Below, in pieces: positions 63,434-64,000 of a stretch of DNA of 64,000 nucleotides. The notes under the pieces are model-generated. The model was not told the origin of the DNA, ran no database searches, and saw only the letters and a list, made by a program, of their open reading frames with translations. Every line of letters begins with the position of its first letter. Position 1 is the first letter of the stretch. The stretch lies in the NCBI GenBank assembly GCA_030950375.1, contig JAUZRN010000019.1:1-64000 (forward strand), written 5' to 3'. The DNA is from Rhodothermus sp. (GTDB lineage Bacteria > Bacteroidota > Rhodothermia > Rhodothermales > Rhodothermaceae). Both the position numbers and the translations under genes were made by a program.

Positions 63434-64000
63434 TCACTGCAACGGCAGACGCAGCACACGCCGCACGTAGCCCGTGCCTTCTTCACCCATGCGTACGTGC
63501 AGGCGATAGCCGTCCGGTGCAGGCTCGAGCTGCACTCCTTCGATAGCCCATAGGCGGCGCGGGGTGCGTACCTGCAATGTGTACGTTCGACCCACACGCC
63601 CCTCCAGCACCAGCAACAGGTGGCCTGCCTCAGCCCGCACGCGCAGCACACGCAGTCCCTGGTTCGCCATACCGGGCACCAGTGGCTCGGGCGCTACATA
63701 CACGTCGGTGCCTGGCTGCATACGGTAGCGGATGGTGGTAGGACCGACTATCGGTATGCGAATGCGCACGCGCTGCAGATCCCCCTCCTCCCGTACCTCG
63801 AACACGGCCGGCTGCTCGTTCACGGTTACGGCTTCCACCTGCGCGTCCAGGGGGAAGGCCGGCGCCAGATCCAGCGAAATGGGTGCTGCTCTGCCTTCGG
63901 GCGTTATCTGTATCTGAAAGGCTTCCGCTGTCCGACGAATACGGATAGCGTACCGATCACTGCCCACAGGTACATGCCGCAGTTGCAACGAATCCCACGT
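63434..64000 (-). CDS. C-terminal part of a larger protein, beta-rich (partial)
   Basis: The frame is open to the window edge and ends at 63434, giving 188 visible residues. They are dominated by beta strands: QVEAVTVNEQPAVFEVREEG, VRIRIPIVGPTTIRYRM, LLVLEGRVGRTYTLQVRTP and a final YVRRVLRLPLQ. This suggests one or two C-terminal beta-sandwich domains such as those closing exported glycoside hydrolases. The visible part has no catalytic motif and no sorting signal. The identity is unknown. A carbohydrate-active enzyme upstream of SusC/SusD would be in keeping with the neighbourhood. Confidence 0.7.
   Translation of the reverse strand, partial: TWDSLQLRHVPVGSDRYAIRIRRTAEAFQIQITPEGRAAPISLDLAPAFPLDAQVEAVTVNEQPAVFEVREEGDLQRVRIRIPIVGPTTIRYRMQPGTDVYVAPEPLVPGMANQGLRVLRVRAEAGHLLLVLEGRVGRTYTLQVRTPRRLWAIEGVQLEPAPDGYRLHVRMGEEGTGYVRRVLRLPLQ

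Overview
The window looks like a piece of chromosome from a Rhodothermus-like member of the Rhodothermota/Bacteroidota. The evidence is SusC/SusD pairs, a PorV/PorQ-type outer-membrane protein next to a secreted protein with a type-IX-secretion-like C-terminus, many Tat and lipoprotein signals on sugar enzymes, a haem A synthesis pair for an aerobic oxidase, and a Bacteroidota-type tyrosine recombinase. No rRNA, tRNA, CRISPR array or intact insertion sequence was recognised. Genus-level assignment is inference from gene content.

Positions 1-4,000 form a visibly AT-richer, gene-poor accessory edge. It holds a partial small gene, a tyrosine recombinase, and a decayed serine-hydrolase lipoprotein gene with a nonsense codon, an internal duplication and a nearby paralogous tail remnant. 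Positions 4,000-9,250 (minus strand) carry a TerB-like protein, an acyl-CoA-synthetase/GNAT fusion and a phosphohexomutase. Positions 9,410-13,077 (plus) are a tightly coupled ctaA-ctaB-ABC ATPase-ABC permease operon, converging on a periplasmic amidohydrolase. A lower-GC two-gene insert at 14,944-16,815 encodes an AAA ATPase and a DUF4276 protein, a likely defence pair. It is followed by rlmN, a small membrane protein overlapping a HerA-type ATPase, a GH3/serine-hydrolase fusion and a cysteine-poor FmdB-like protein.

Positions 23,451-37,092 hold a large sugar-oxidation region. A seven-gene minus-strand operon encodes a GMC oxidoreductase with its small subunit, two TIM-barrel isomerases, a Gfo/Idh/MocA enzyme, a ThuA-like protein and a TPR protein. 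A divergent Gfo/Idh/MocA gene follows. A second minus-strand operon encodes an MFS transporter, a Tat-exported TIM-barrel protein, a DUF1080 (3-keto-disaccharide hydrolase family) lipoprotein and a Gfo/Idh/MocA gene broken by one in-frame TGA. Together these fit a periplasmic oxidise-cleave-epimerise route for glycosides through 3-keto sugars.

Positions 37,252-44,188 form a translationally coupled module of two paralogous TPR lipoproteins, an ASPIC/UnbV repeat lipoprotein and a membrane pentahaem cytochrome fused to TPRs. I consider this one of the most interesting parts of the window. Positions 44,298-50,941 encode a PorV-like protein, a secreted protein with a sorting-like C-terminus and a TonB-dependent receptor. 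Positions 51,137-62,658 encode two giant tandem FG-GAP/ASPIC lipoproteins and a SusC/SusD pair closed by a strong terminator. Near-identical LacI-type palindromes, of the TGGGAGCGCTCCCA kind, lie upstream of the MFS transporter, the TonB receptor and SusC. They suggest one carbohydrate-responsive regulator for all three loci. The window ends inside a further secreted-protein gene.
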